DNA of 64,000 nucleotides from contig NZ_NTUP01000003.1 of NCBI RefSeq assembly GCF_002561455.1, positions 1 to 64,000 of the forward strand. Reading direction: 5' to 3'. The stretch is from Bacillus sp. AFS015802 (GTDB lineage: Bacteria > Bacillota > Bacilli > Bacillales > Bacillaceae_B). Made by a program: the position numbers and the translations under genes. How positions within the stretch are numbered: position 1 is the first letter of the stretch; each line of letters begins with the position of its first letter. This document shows positions 63,808-64,000 of this stretch, piece by piece. A model generated the notes under the pieces. That model ran no database searches. It saw only the letters and a program-made list of their open reading frames with translations, and was not told where the DNA came from.

Positions 63808-64000
63808 TCAATCAATCTGTATTCTCTTTCCGGACTCCTTGTTCACTTTCACTGTTAATAAACCATCTTTATAAGAAGCTTTCACATTCTTTTCATTCAC
63901 AACCCTTGGAAAGGGAACGGTCCTGCTGCTTTTTCTCATCGATTGTTTCCTTTTGATGGTCTGATGCTGTTCATTTTCTTCAGAGTATACTTCCTTATGG
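63808..64000 (-). CDS. Hsp20/alpha-crystallin family protein (C-terminal part)
   Basis: The C-terminal 63 residues of a small heat-shock protein; the 5' part lies beyond the window. The alpha-crystallin signature is visible: RTVPFPRVVNEKNVKASYKD followed by GLLTVKVNKE and a short C-terminal IQID extension, an IxI-type oligomerisation motif. Spore-associated Hsp20 proteins (CotM/CotP type) are known in Bacillus; whether this is one cannot be told from the fragment. Confidence 0.88.
   Translation of the reverse strand, partial: HKEVYSEENEQHQTIKRKQSMRKSSRTVPFPRVVNEKNVKASYKDGLLTVKVNKESGKRIQID

Overview
The window is a low-to-moderate GC chromosomal segment of an aerobic, endospore-forming member of the Bacillaceae. 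Gene content and order follow the Bacillus subtilis ypdC(prsW)-to-yppG region almost gene for gene: sleB-ypeB, cmk-ypfD-fni, der-gpsA-spoIVA-hbs-folE-mtrB-hepS-menG-hepT-ndk-cheR-aro genes, qcrABC, dapB-mgsA-bshB1-bshA-cca-birA-panBCD, dinG-aspB-asnS-dnaD-nth, ponA-recU, yppC-yppG. Spore genes (prsW, sleB, ypeB, yphA/yphB, spoIVA, ypjB, sspM, yppG) confirm a spore former. The exact genus cannot be fixed from this segment; a Rossellomorea-like or other environmental Bacillus is plausible. No rRNA, tRNA, insertion sequence, prophage or CRISPR array was seen.

Layout. 0-5.8 kb: asparaginase (minus strand), prsW, an unknown coiled-coil gene (minus), the germination pair sleB-ypeB, then the PilZ protein MotI/YpfA and YpfB. 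5.8-9.5 kb: cmk-plsC-ypfD-fni. 9.5-17 kb: tiny ypzI (minus), a forespore-type operon (yphA, YIEGIA protein, capping subunit), der-gpsA, yphE-yphF and spoIVA. 17-23 kb: hbs, folE-mtrB, the menaquinone side-chain and ring methylation genes hepS-menG-hepT, ndk and cheR. 23-33 kb: a Bacillaceae intergenic inverted-repeat element, then aroC-aroB-aroH-hisC-tyrA-aroA (no trp genes between aroH and hisC), a degenerate amidohydrolase-like gene, and ypiA-ypiB. 33-39 kb: ypiF-qcrABC-ypjA-ypjB, a zinc metallopeptidase, and ypjC (minus). 39-47 kb: a long operon mazG-dapB-mgsA-bshB1-bshA-cca-birA, then panBCD behind an RNA leader with an apparent transcription attenuator. 47-57 kb: dinG, a degenerate metallo-beta-lactamase-like exported protein, ypmA-ypmB-aspB, asnS, dnaD-nth-ypoC. 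57-64 kb: recU-ponA (minus), yppC, a 126-bp tandem repeat that runs into the sspM stop codon, then yppD, yppE, yppF (minus), yppG and the 3' end of an Hsp20 gene.

Functionally the region joins cell-envelope growth (ponA, plsC, hepS/T, fni), aromatic amino acid, lysine, pantothenate and bacillithiol synthesis, respiration (qcrABC), DNA replication and repair (dnaD, nth, recU, dinG) and sporulation/germination. Most genes are standard. The signals most worth a second look are the three-state panB leader, two intergenic repeat families, the missing trp cluster next to a retained TRAP gene, a hairpin over the ypjB ribosome-binding site, and two exported or cytosolic proteins that keep a hydrolase fold signature but lack its metal ligands. 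Several true starts differ from the longest open frames; I chose starts by Shine-Dalgarno placement and, where I could, by family length.
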